This document shows positions 1-7,552 of a DNA stretch of 12,114 nucleotides, one piece after another (position 1 is the stretch's first letter; each line of letters starts with the position of its first letter). The notes beneath the pieces are model-generated. The model had not been told where the DNA came from and did not search any database. It saw only the letters and a list, made by a program, of their open reading frames with translations. The stretch lies in assembly GCA_014885115.2 (NCBI GenBank), contig WKLE02002826.1, positions 1 through 12,114 of the forward strand, given 5' to 3'. Source of the DNA: Asterionellopsis glacialis (lineage: Eukaryota; Bacillariophyta; Plagiogrammaphyceae; Rhaphoneidales; Asterionellopsidaceae). Made by a program: the position numbers and the translations under genes.

Positions 1-164
1 TTTTTGGGTGATGAAATTTATTAGCTTAGTTTAATCCGGAGAAAATCCGGAAATTTAGTAAGAAGTAAAAGATTTAGGAAATATTAGTAAATGGTAAATT
101 TTGTGAGTCTGTCTGCTTGGCCACGCATCAATCATCCAGAGTGTTCTACAGGGAGTGTACTTCA
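1..164 (-). mobile_element. Fragment of LTR-retrotransposon 3' end (LTR candidate plus end of pol)
   Basis: This stretch matches positions about 8262-8434 in the same orientation, with scattered substitutions and a deletion of about nine bases near 137. In the right-hand copy the corresponding sequence is the last codons of the integrase (read on the minus strand), followed by the untranslated or LTR part of a Ty3/gypsy element. It is therefore a second, older copy of the same family's 3' end. The match runs to the window edge, so the copy probably continues to the left. The homology stops abruptly at about 164, where sequence from the gag gene begins. Confidence 0.8.
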
Positions 165-341
165 CTGCCACATGAACAACCACAACACCAATGAGTGTAC
201 TTCAGTCAAATTGAGAAAGAAGGAATCCGCCAAATCCAATATGTCCACGCAGGAACAGGTAAATGCAATGATGATTTTGCTCAAAGTATCAAAAGATAGT
301 AAGAAAAAGAAACGTAAAGTGCAGTATGAATGGGATTCTCT
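165..341 (+). pseudogene. Gag nucleocapsid fragment of the same LTR retrotransposon
   Basis: The plus strand encodes CHMNNHNTNEC, the second half of a retroviral CCHC zinc knuckle. It is followed by a basic stretch containing KVSKDSKKKKRK. The same order occurs on the minus strand at about 11880-11720 in the right-hand element, where the knuckle is complete. Here the first Cys of the knuckle is missing because the fragment begins inside it. The similarity fades at about 341, just after a GATTCT shared with the other copy. Relative to the adjoining 3'-end fragment (1-164) this piece is inverted compared with the right-hand element, so it is a rearranged relic and not an element in normal order. 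Confidence 0.8.
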
Positions 342-1380
342 GATTAGTATGTAGTTTGTTAGATATAGTGCTTTATGGACTATTGCCAGTGTTGACAAGT
401 GTATGTATGTTGTTTCAGCAGATTCTATTATTGTAGTATCTAACAATATGGTTTATTGCTATGTTTGCATTTAAGTGCAGTAGTTACATGTGTAATTTAC
501 TGTTGTGGTGGTGGTACTGATACTGTTGCACTATTTATCATTTACTATTGCACAGACTGTAGAAGTTTCTCCCTCATGACTGAAGTGTCAGGATTCAGTA
601 TTGGTGAGCCTTATGTGTCTGCATGGGTCTTGATTTTTTTAAATGTTGGCATTCAGATTGGGTATTTTGATAGGTTATATATTAATTTAATATGGAATGA
701 TGTCGTAGATTTTTTTGGCATAACTAATTATGGCTTTTTATTTAATCAATTTTTCATTGCACCTTGTTTATGTGAAGAAAGGTTGTGTCAGTCTGACTGT
801 AATGATATTTCTTGATTTTTTGTTTTTATATCATTTATTGTTAATATTTCTTTTAAATAGAGAATTTTGAACTGTTTATATTTACAAACTTTTGTATGGT
901 TAAAGGTGTTTTTAGTTGGTTTGGTTTATTATTTATGATAGTGATGACAATCTACTATCAATGTAAGTTAGAATTTGTATAAGAAGAGTAGCTTCCTTGC
1001 ACATTTAGTTTTTGTGTTATTTTGGCCCTCTCAGCATTCTCCTATCCTAGAGGCTCACCAATTTTTGTTGCCATTTAGGATCACTGCTGCGCAGGGGGGT
1101 GCCCTGGTAACAATTGACTTAAATTCAGGCTAGGTGATTGGAAATAATTTGTTTCTTAGACCCACTATTTGTCAAAACTTTATAAGTTTTCCATTCATAC
1201 ATGGGTTGAGACTTTTCAAATTAATTTTTGAATTGTTTCTTTGTGGCTAACAAACTGATTATTGTACTGAATACAGGACAACAAGATCAGTCGTGGAATA
1301 GGTCTGCAAGTTGAGACATTATTGTCACCTTGTGTGGTTTTTTTGGTACTGATTAACAAGGCATTTTCCTAAATAATTAA
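342..1380. other. Gene-free stretch, no recognised feature
   Basis: About one kilobase of T-rich plus-strand sequence. It holds an open frame at 456-815, but its translation is rich in Cys, Phe and Ile, has no recognisable motif and looks like a chance frame. I found no RNA gene and no terminal inverted repeat that could mark the left end of the neighbouring DNA transposon. An 11-base inverted match (600-610 with 1052-1062) is too short to mean much. The stretch may contain the 5' flank or promoter of the plus-strand transposon gene, but nothing in it shows this directly. Confidence 0.5.
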
Positions 1381-1655
1381 TATGGTTTAGAAAATACTGC
1401 CTGGAGGCCAAGAGCGCCAGACCCAGAATGCTACCAAAGAATTTGTGATAGTATTGATGCTGCCAAATCTGCTGGCAGAATTCCCAAAAAAAGAAGCAAA
1501 AACAGAAAGCTAGTAAAGCTCCTTCAACACCAACACCACAAGCTGAACGTCCTTTTTTTATGCAGCCAGCAAGGAAATGATACAAGTCAAGAAAAGAAAA
1601 ATCCTCATAATCTCAAGAAACTATCCTTTACAAAATGAATTCAGGAGGGCATTAA
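1381..1655 (+). pseudogene. N-terminal basic/proline-rich segment of the plus-strand transposon gene
   Basis: Three frames must be spliced by eye to follow this segment. Frame 1 from about 1381 reads ENTAWRPRAPDPECYQRICD, then passes an A7 run (1486-1492). Frame 2 then reads KKKQKQKASKAPSTPTPQAE up to a T7 run (1553-1559). Frame 1 then resumes as GNDTSQEKKNPHNLKKLSFTK until TGA at 1636-1638. A further shift leads to frame 0, which has TAA at 1653-1655. The lysine-rich patch would suit a nuclear localisation signal. No start codon can be defined. I recognise no domain. That it belongs to the downstream gene is inferred from adjacency, strand and composition. Confidence 0.4.
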
Positions 1656-2750
1656 CAGGAACCTTCCAGGAATGACCCTGAGGACAAACAGAAGTTAGCC
1701 CCTTCTGACAGAATACCAGATAAGCCTCAATCAGCAATTGCTGATGAGTCAAAATCTAGTAATCTACCAGAAGAAGAGAAAATCACTTCTGTCCCTGATG
1801 TTGTCGGCAGTAAATCAGACCAACCACTCACAAACAATGCAGATACAATTGTATCTAGTAAAGAAACATCAGTAAGTATTTTAGAAAATAAAGATATCAC
1901 AAGGCATATGTGTATTGTCCTCAAGACCAAAATAGAGCATACTGGCAAACTAGCTAGAAATTTTGGGTTCTTCACAAGACCTCTACATGACTATGTCAAT
2001 GTAGATCATTTGGCAGTATCTTCTTTTGTTAGGTATATTTCTGAAAGAACATTTCCAAAAAAATCTGAAAAATCCAGCTACCTGATAGATGTAACATTTT
2101 GCCGACCCCATGATCACTTCAACCATTTCTGTGAAAAAGGAAGAAAGCACCAAGCCTACAAAAATGCTGCTAAATTGAGAGAGAGGTTAAACAAATTCTT
2201 CAGCAAATGCTTTGATGATTCTAAAACCAACACAGAGAGCATCAATGCTGCATTGAATGCCTCTTCCATACTTTGTATTCATGAAGGCATTACTCCTGGT
2301 AACTGGAATAATGTTCATATAATTGGTGCACATCTATTTTGCTCTGCAAGAAACAATATATATTTGAATTTCATTGGAACATCAATTCAAGATTTGGATC
2401 AATATTTTCCAAGAAATGCCCATAATACATTATTATTTAATAAAAAAGAGTACAGATACTTGGAAGAATAATGGTTTGGGTCATTTCTCATGCTGTCCTT
2501 ACTTCAAGCATTCTGCACCAAATATAATATCACTGGTGAAGCACCTTTGTCTTATGAAGGTGTTCCTTTGCCAATGTCTGCCCAAACAAGTATTGACTCT
2601 CACATAGCAATTTAGTTTTATATCAGAAATGGATTCAAGAAAAGATATCAAGAAAAATTTGAGGATCCTGAGTTATACAAAAAGGAAGGAAAACCCAAAA
2701 AATCTGATGATATCATCAATGATAATGTTCTCCATTATTTACCAGATGAT
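1656..2750 (+). pseudogene. Possible GNAT-type acetyltransferase-like domain, broken by two in-frame stops
   Basis: One frame stays readable from 1656 to 3323, with stops only at 2469-2471 (TAA) and about 2613 (TAG). After a Ser/Asp/Glu-rich lead (about 85 residues) comes a globular region. Its later part has GNAT-like order: strands reading HIIGAHLFCS and NIYLNFIGTS, a helix preceded by a Gly-containing loop (WFGSFLMLSLLQAF), then IAI-stop-FYIRNGFKKR, like the C-terminal FY..GF signature of GNAT enzymes. GNAT proteins move acetyl groups from acetyl-CoA to amines, including histone lysines. Both stops fall within this fold, one right at the presumed acetyl-CoA loop. Absence of frameshifts across 1.6 kb suggests fairly recent inactivation. 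The family call is by eye, and a structure-level comparison could overturn it. Confidence 0.4.
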
Positions 2751-3326
2751 TTGACTAGGTGTGTTGCAGCCCTAGATAACATTGATGAGGACCAGAACAT
2801 ATCAGATCACCTAAAGAAGATTCTTCAAGAATCACAAGAAATAATGTTGGATAACAGACTTGTTTCAGCAGTTGGCAAAACCCAACATGCAATGCTTTAC
2901 CTTCTCAGCAAAGGGCAGAAAGATTTTCCAATGGTTCTTTTTGTATTAGATGACTGGCTTGACAAATATGTTTTTGATGTGGATAATGAAGAATTTACCT
3001 ATGGCTTAGAGGATGGAATAATGAAGACACCATGTTATCCAAATAAAGAAATTGATATAGCTCCACAGCCAGAACCAACTGCCCAAGTACCATTAACAGA
3101 ACCAGCAACTGCACAATTAGATAATGATGATGATGATGCTGTTTCTCCTATAGTTGATAAGGAAGAGGTAGAGAAGGAGGAGGCGTATGTAATGGAATCA
3201 GAAGATGATGCTCCAATTCCACCTGCCAAGCTTACAAGATCACATCAAACTCCAGAGAAAGATGCTGCTGATGATGATAATGCTATTTCTGCTATTGTTG
3301 ATGACCAGGATGGTGAACCTGCATAA
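2751..3326 (+). pseudogene. Acidic linker with degenerate repeats, same gene
   Basis: This continues the 1656 frame. A helical stretch (RCVAALDNIDEDQNISDHLK onward, to about 3050) contains LFVLDDWLDKYVFDVDNEE. It is followed by a low-complexity region rich in Asp, Glu, Pro and Ala. Two related units can be seen: DDDDAVSPIVDKEE (from about 3127) and DDDNAISAIVDDQDG (from about 3270). The motif PPAKLTRSHQTPEK (about 3220-3261) resembles later PPVKPTSP and TAKPTSAS. The frame stops with TAA at 3324-3326, but related coding sequence resumes at once in another frame after an A8 run (3334-3341). I read it as a flexible linker between the upstream globular domain and the zinc fingers. Confidence 0.55.
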
Positions 3327-3725
3327 GATGATGAAAAAAAATTCAACTGCCAAGCCTACAAGTGCATCACAAAGGCAGAAGAAAGCTACAAGATCACCTG
3401 GGAAAACAATAACAGAATCTGGTAAAGAGGCTACTTGTGGTTCCTGTTTGAAGACAGAGGATAGTGTAAGCAGAGACCTGTTATATTTGTTTTGTTGAAA
3501 ACCACAACATGGTGCTTGTTCTAGAAGAATAATATATGACCAAGATGCATCTGATGATGAGAAAAAAAGCCACCTGTCAAGCCAACAAGTCCAAAACAAC
3601 AGCAAAAGGAAACAAAGTCTGGTAGAGAGGCTACTTGTGGTTCCTGTTTGAAGACAGAGGATAGTGTAAGCAGAGACCTGTTATGTTTGTATTGTAGAAA
3701 GCCACAACATGGTGCTTGTTCCATA
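3302..3725 (+). repeat. Tandem duplication spanning a zinc-finger half
   Basis: Positions about 3418-3521 recur almost base for base at 3618-3721, offset 200 bp. Looser similarity extends upstream: a GATGATGA plus A-run at about 3328 pairs with one at about 3552. Each copy encodes an acidic/basic linker followed by CGSCLKTEDSVSRDLL and a C-x2-C half finger. Because 200 is not a multiple of three, the copies lie in different frames (the first in frame 1, the second in frame 0). The first copy carries TGA at 3496-3498 where the second has AGA (Arg). Only the second copy leads on to the rest of the zinc-finger region. Confidence 0.9.
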
Positions 3726-4227
3726 AGATTGATATCTCAGGACAAAGTAGTCACACGATGGGCATTTAAATTTTCTGTTCAGTATGAAGACACACATCCT
3801 TACTTGGTTGTATGCAAGAGATGTGATGAAGACCATCTTGCACCCATGTGTTGCAATGCAAGAAAAGGTGGTGGATATCCACTGGAATTTCCAGTACAAG
3901 CATTTCATCTGCAATAATGATGTATGTAAATGCATTGAATGTAAAAATCCAGTTCATCCTCCACAATGTACCAAATGGATATTTGATGACAGAGAAAACA
4001 CAAGCATTTCCTGTTTACCACTGTGTCAATCTTGTTCCATCAAAAAGGGCCTTAGTCAAAAAGATGAGAAGTATTATTCCAATGCAAATAGAAACGTAAC
4101 AGTTCTCTATAACTCCAGAAGAAAAGGAACTGGTGTTGAAGTAAATAATAGATTTAAGAAAATGCATGCTGTAGATAAATTCTTGAAATTGTCAGTTGAG
4201 ACAGAGGAAACTTTCAAGCATATTTGA
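3567..4227 (+). pseudogene. Two PHD-like zinc fingers, frameshifted between them
   Basis: Finger 1 (3636-3824, frame 0) has C-x2-C-x12-C-x2-C-x4-H-x2-C-x31-C-x2-C, the Cys4-His-Cys3 order of a PHD finger. An aromatic-rich segment (VTRWAFKF) lies in the long loop. A frameshift at about 3865 moves the reading to frame 1. Finger 2 (3910-4035) follows with C-x4-C-x-C-x2-C-x4-H-x3-C and a final C-x2-C (CLPLCQSC). PHD fingers usually read histone H3 tails, so this could tether the protein to chromatin. After finger 2 a Lys/Arg-rich stretch runs to TGA at 4225-4227, beyond which the same frame continues into the protease region. Other treble-clef zinc folds cannot be excluded. Confidence 0.6.
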
Positions 4228-5173
4228 AGACGTGTCCCCTTGATTGGTCCTGAAGAACTTCATCAATTTGTTGATATTCCAAAAGATTATTGTCAAGAAG
4301 AGGAAGACATGCAAGAAGAGGAAGTCATGCAAACTGCAACAATTGACAAATTGTTAGCATCACCAAGTGCCAGTCATTATGCACCAACTCTCTTTACAAA
4401 TGATTGGACCATTTCTACTTAGAGATACTTTGTTGAATGATGCCATAGTTCAGTTTTATACCACTGTCCTCAATTCAATAACTAAAGAAACCAAGAGATG
4501 CATTTTCTTAGATCCTATCACATCTCATGGTTGGGATGACTATGAAGTTGAACAAAACTGGACAATTATTATACAGAATATGAACATTGTATTCAGTATG
4601 GCCATGATTTACCAGATCATTTAATATGTAATATTGATTATCGTCCCAGGAAAAAGATTAAAGGAAATATTGGTGCAAAGTATGTTAGTGGTCAATTTTT
4701 GAATACTGAAGAAATATTTGAATTGGGCTACAACAAAGCAGCATACTTCCCTCTTTGCAAAGGCAGCCATTGGTTTGGTGTCTACTGTTGGAAGGAAGGA
4801 ACCAATGTAAATTTCAATATTATTTATTCAGGCTCTTCAAAATCCAAAGAATCTAATTTAACAACACGCTTAATCCATCATATGTTGAAAATGAAAATGA
4901 GAGATAAAGCTGAAGAAATACATTTTAAGGAACTATCACAAAATGTTTGTGGCCAAAGAGATGGCTCAAGTTATGGGGTTCATCAATGCTGTTTCATGGA
5001 AGCCATTGCTTTATCTAAATCTGACTGGATGGTAAAGCAGTATTCAAAAGAAGATATGGAAGACTACAGACTATTCATTGGAAGTAGAATCCTGAATTTT
5101 GAGGGAAACCAAAGGATACACAAGAGAGTGACTATTTATAAGATCATCAAGAAGGAAACTACCTATTATACTT
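4228..5173 (+). pseudogene. Ulp1/SENP-like (C48) cysteine protease domain, catalytic Cys replaced
   Basis: Ulp1-type proteases process or remove SUMO-like proteins. Here the N-terminal recognition segment LLRDTLLNDAIVQFY (from 4415) matches the family's Trp/Leu..ND.I pattern. KGSHWFGVYCW holds the catalytic His (CAT 4768-4770), and GQRDGSSYGVHQC matches the Gln-oxyanion/Cys motif. The nucleophile position is TAT (Tyr, 4972-4974) where the family has Cys. The strand where an Asp is expected (FNIIYSGSS) has no Asp, so two of three triad positions are lost. Frame changes occur near 4410 (1 to 2), 4580 (2 to 1) and 5130-5175 (1 to 2). An acidic linker (QEEEDMQEEE) precedes the fold. The family call is fairly secure; activity is very unlikely. 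Confidence 0.7.
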
Positions 5174-5416
5174 TCTACTTCTACTGTAGAAGGACCAACC
5201 ACTGATGACAAGGCAAAGGAGCAGACAGCAGATGTAAGAAAGGAGTGCAATGAATCATTAGGTGATGGTATTGAATTAGATGAGAGTCAAAAAATACCAT
5301 GGAGATGGTCAGAACAAAGACGATTGAAGAAAGAACAAGAAGAAAAGAAGAATATGACTGACTTTTTCACAGATGAACAAGCTCCAGAACAATCAGAAGA
5401 AGAAGCTTTGTATTGA
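5174..5416 (+). pseudogene. Charged C-terminal tail with PIP-box-like motif
   Basis: Frame 2 reads a Thr/Asp/Glu-rich lead, then PWRWSEQRRLKKEQEEKK, then KKNMTDFF (5345-5368), and ends at TGA 5414-5416 with an acidic run. M-T-D-F-F is the hydrophobic core of PCNA-interacting (PIP-box) peptides (Q-x-x-h-x-x-a-a). The usual first Gln is Lys here, so the motif is non-canonical. Some transposases, such as Pogo, are known to bind PCNA. The tail position and flanking basic residues fit such a motif, but that is inference from eight residues. The frame joins the Ulp1 domain only across a frameshift near 5130-5175. Confidence 0.5.
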
Positions 5417-5426
5417 AGAGTATATA

Positions 5427-5964
5427 AAATCATATCAAGGCCAGACCATATAAGTTCATCCGCCTTCCAGTAGGGTCCAATAGAAACATTGTTGGACCTA
5501 AGGAACCATTACCATGCAGATGGATCCCACCTCCAAGACCCAAAGTCGAGTATCAACAAGGAAAATTAAAAACATGTTTGTATGATAGCTTGGCTAGCTG
5601 TTTGCATTACCATGGCCATGATAAATTTGCAAAATTTGACCATGAAGATGGATTAAGATATTCCTATTTTGTTGATAACATTAAGGCTTTGCAAAATACC
5701 ATAGAAACATATTTTGGAAACAAATGTTATGTGAAAAAAATTACAGGTAGTATTGACCTATTAAACCTATCCCCTGAGTTAGGAAGGTATTCCATAATTG
5801 TGGTATTGCAATGTCATGATGGAAATTGTGAGCATGCCGTAAGTATATTGGGTAATTGGATTTTTGATTCTAATTTGCCAGAAGCTCTTCCTCTCACTAA
5901 GCATGGTTTAGATTGCTGTGTTATGGGTAAATGCAAGCCCTACAACTCATTTTATAAAGAATAA
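5427..5964 (+). CDS. Cys-His-Asp protease-like domain (unassigned), partial, start unclear
   Basis: An uninterrupted frame of about 178 codons with no usable near-upstream start codon, since TAA lies just 5' of it (5424-5426). It opens with a Pro-rich segment (RPYKFIRLPVGSNRNIVGPK), then KTCLYDSLASCLHYHGH (Cys TGT 5575-5577). Near the end come CEHAVSILGNWIFDSN (His CAT 5833-5835, Asp GAT 5866-5868) and LPEALPLTKHGLDCC. Cys at the start of a helix with a later His-x(n)-Asp is the order seen in papain-like and OTU-like peptidases. I recall similar C..HAV..IFD sequences from eukaryotic repeat proteins but cannot assign a family. It may be a separate protein or the C-terminus of the Ulp1 polypeptide. 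It is the least damaged reading frame in this gene. Confidence 0.5.
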
Positions 5965-5965
5965 A
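5960..5965 (+). promoter_or_regulatory. Possible polyadenylation signal AATAAA
   Basis: AATAAA overlaps the stop codon of the plus-strand gene (TAA 5962-5964). It sits in the 33-bp gap before the end of the opposing transposase gene, so the two transcripts would overlap at their 3' ends. In AT-rich DNA such a hexamer can arise by chance. Confidence 0.3.
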
Positions 5966-5997
5966 TTTGTTTTATATATGTTTTAATTGTCTTGGTA

Positions 5998-6540
5998 CTA
6001 AAAATTTTCTGCCCAAGTTTTATGAGAATCAACTACAAATATCTGTCCAATGTCTTCCTGAGTAAATTCAACATTTTCTTTAATAATATTTTGAATGCAA
6101 TAAGCTGGACCTTTTACATCAACCACAGTTACTAAAGAATATATGTAGTTTCCTTGGTTAGTCATCTCTAGATTGCATGTCTTCACTAATACAGATAGAT
6201 CCACTGGGTATTCAGTTGCAAGTACACAAAGTATTTGAACTCCACATGATAAATAGTTCTCATCAACAAGATCATCTTGTATGTCACAAATCCTAAAATC
6301 TTTGAATCCTTGGATAATATCCTGTGTGTTTTATAATAACAAAAATTATGCCAAGGTCTGATAGAAAGGTAATATGGATGTGCTGTATACAATTTTTGTT
6401 GAATATAACATTCGGATCACATTTGAACCTTTTTTTAGGTTTATTTTTCAATATTGTTTTGCCTATATACTGAAGAATTGAGAAGAGAATAGTATAAGGT
6501 GTACATCAAAGTATGATTCACTTGTTTCAGGGTTTTTGGT
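5998..6540 (-). pseudogene. C-terminal domain of the DDE transposase
   Basis: Read on the minus strand. AHPYYLSIRPWHNFCYYK (from about 6380) is a pattern like the R-x-HP...PW.D segment that follows the catalytic core in KDZ-type transposases. A stretch ending LQLNTQW (about 6200) then shifts frame to IDLSVLVKTCNLEMT and ends with TWAENF and TAG at 5998-6000. Upstream, between 6540 and about 6400, the frame holds a stop and weak coding signal. The join between 6204 and 6186 is a frameshift. The role is likely structural; the assignment rests on position and a few aromatic residues. Confidence 0.5.
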
Positions 6541-6942
6541 TATTTGAATACTGCATTAAGTGTCAGCTAGCACACCCTCTATGTGGTTCTTCTTTTTGGG
6601 TTTCTCCTTCCAGTTGTCTAAATTAATAGTCAATTTAGCAAAATCAATTAGGTACTTTTCATAACATTAGCTTGCAGTTTGCACTGACAATGTGCTTGGA
6701 CGGTGTTGAGTTAATCTAGCAGGATTTTTGACATTCTTTATGTGCCCATTTTCAGGTCTAGCTGTATTGACATTTTGTGGATTGCCATACCTTTTGATGT
6801 AACGTACAATATGGCTTATTTGATGAAATTTTGTGGTCTTCAATCCCAAGCCTTGAGTATGATCAACCAATTTGCGATACAATACCATTAATTTTCTGAA
6901 TGAATGCTCACATTCATCTACTGTTGACAATAATTTGGGCAT
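6541..6942 (-). pseudogene. Transposase segment with the catalytic Glu motif
   Basis: The minus strand reads DECEHSFRKLMVLYRKLVDH, then TKFHQISHIVRYIKRYGN and NTARPENGHIKNVKNPA. The Glu codon is at 6751-6753. In Plavaka/KDZ transposases a FH..H.v..I...G segment followed by an E-x-x-H motif supplies the third acidic residue of the RNase H-like core, and this matches well. The frame meets TAA just after LSVQTAS (about 6667-6669), but coding-like sequence (CYEKYLIDFAKLTINLDNW) continues in the same frame to another TAA near 6548. Many residues that normally precede this helix are missing at its N-terminal side. Confidence 0.7.
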
Positions 6943-7552
6943 CTAGCCAATGTAACATTTCAGGTGGTGTTGCTCCCGACATCCCTTGTTCATTGTCTGC
7001 CATATCTATTTCATCAAATGCATTATCTAATTTGCAGTGTCACATTTCCTGTAAATCATCCTCAGTTGCCCCAAAGAGGTCATTTCTTTTGCATGGTTTG
7101 CAAATAATATTAGTATAGTCTGCTTCTGCAGTAGGACAGTCACAATCTCTGAATAAACTTTTAACCAATCCAGAGTGGGATTTATTCCTCCCACATAGAT
7201 CATCAGAGCCTTCACAGTCACCTAAAACAACAACCACAGGAATTTTGAAGACCATATCCTTAAGCATGTTGTCATTAATGCATATATTTGTGGTTATGCC
7301 TCCCCAATTTTTCTCTTGCTTGATACGAGATAGAATTAATCTCAGAGCTCTATGATAATTCCTAGTATTGCAGCCTCTTAACACAATATCATCCTCTTTT
7401 CCATCATTATCTTCAGGCCTATTTATAAACCCAATTGGACACCATACATGTGATTGATTCTGAGTTGCTTGATTAAAAATTGTCAGTGACATCATTACAT
7501 GTTCTAATCTGCCTGATGAAAAAACACCAAGGTGAGTGCCATCAATATATTA
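6943..7552 (-). pseudogene. Transposase catalytic core with both Asp motifs
   Basis: Minus strand: IDGTHLGVFSSGRLEHVMMS carries the first Asp (GAT, 7541-7543), followed by VWCPIGFI, the beta-hairpin segment. VVVVLGDCEGSDDLCG carries the second Asp (GAC, 7217-7219). A Cys-rich strip, FRDCDCPT and IICKPCKRND, follows as in related transposases. TGA at 7038-7040 interrupts the frame, which then resumes as HCKLDNAFDEIDMADNEQGM and GATPPEMLHWLD, a PPE-LHW signature of the family. The reading breaks at about 6940, where it jumps to the Glu-bearing segment. With that segment the D-D-E triad can be accounted for in order. The enzyme would cut and rejoin transposon ends, but it is interrupted here. 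Confidence 0.75.

Noticed and set aside
456..815. 119-codon open frame
   Set aside because: No motif, composition typical of chance translation of T-rich DNA, and no similarity to neighbouring coding regions.
600..1062. 11-base inverted match (600-610 and 1052-1062) as terminal repeats or a hairpin
   Set aside because: Too short, far apart, with no extended complementarity or target duplication.
1872..1885. GTAAGT followed by TTAG as a splice donor and acceptor
   Set aside because: It lies inside a continuous open frame and the spacing is far too short for an intron.
4240..5205. Active SUMO protease
   Set aside because: The nucleophile is Tyr, the triad Asp is missing, and three frameshifts interrupt the domain.
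1653..6670. Ciliate-type nuclear code, with TAA/TAG read as Gln, to explain in-frame stops
   Set aside because: TGA also interrupts frames (3496, 4225, 7038, 8464, 11182), and true frameshifts are present throughout, so pseudogene decay explains the stops better than one reassigned code.
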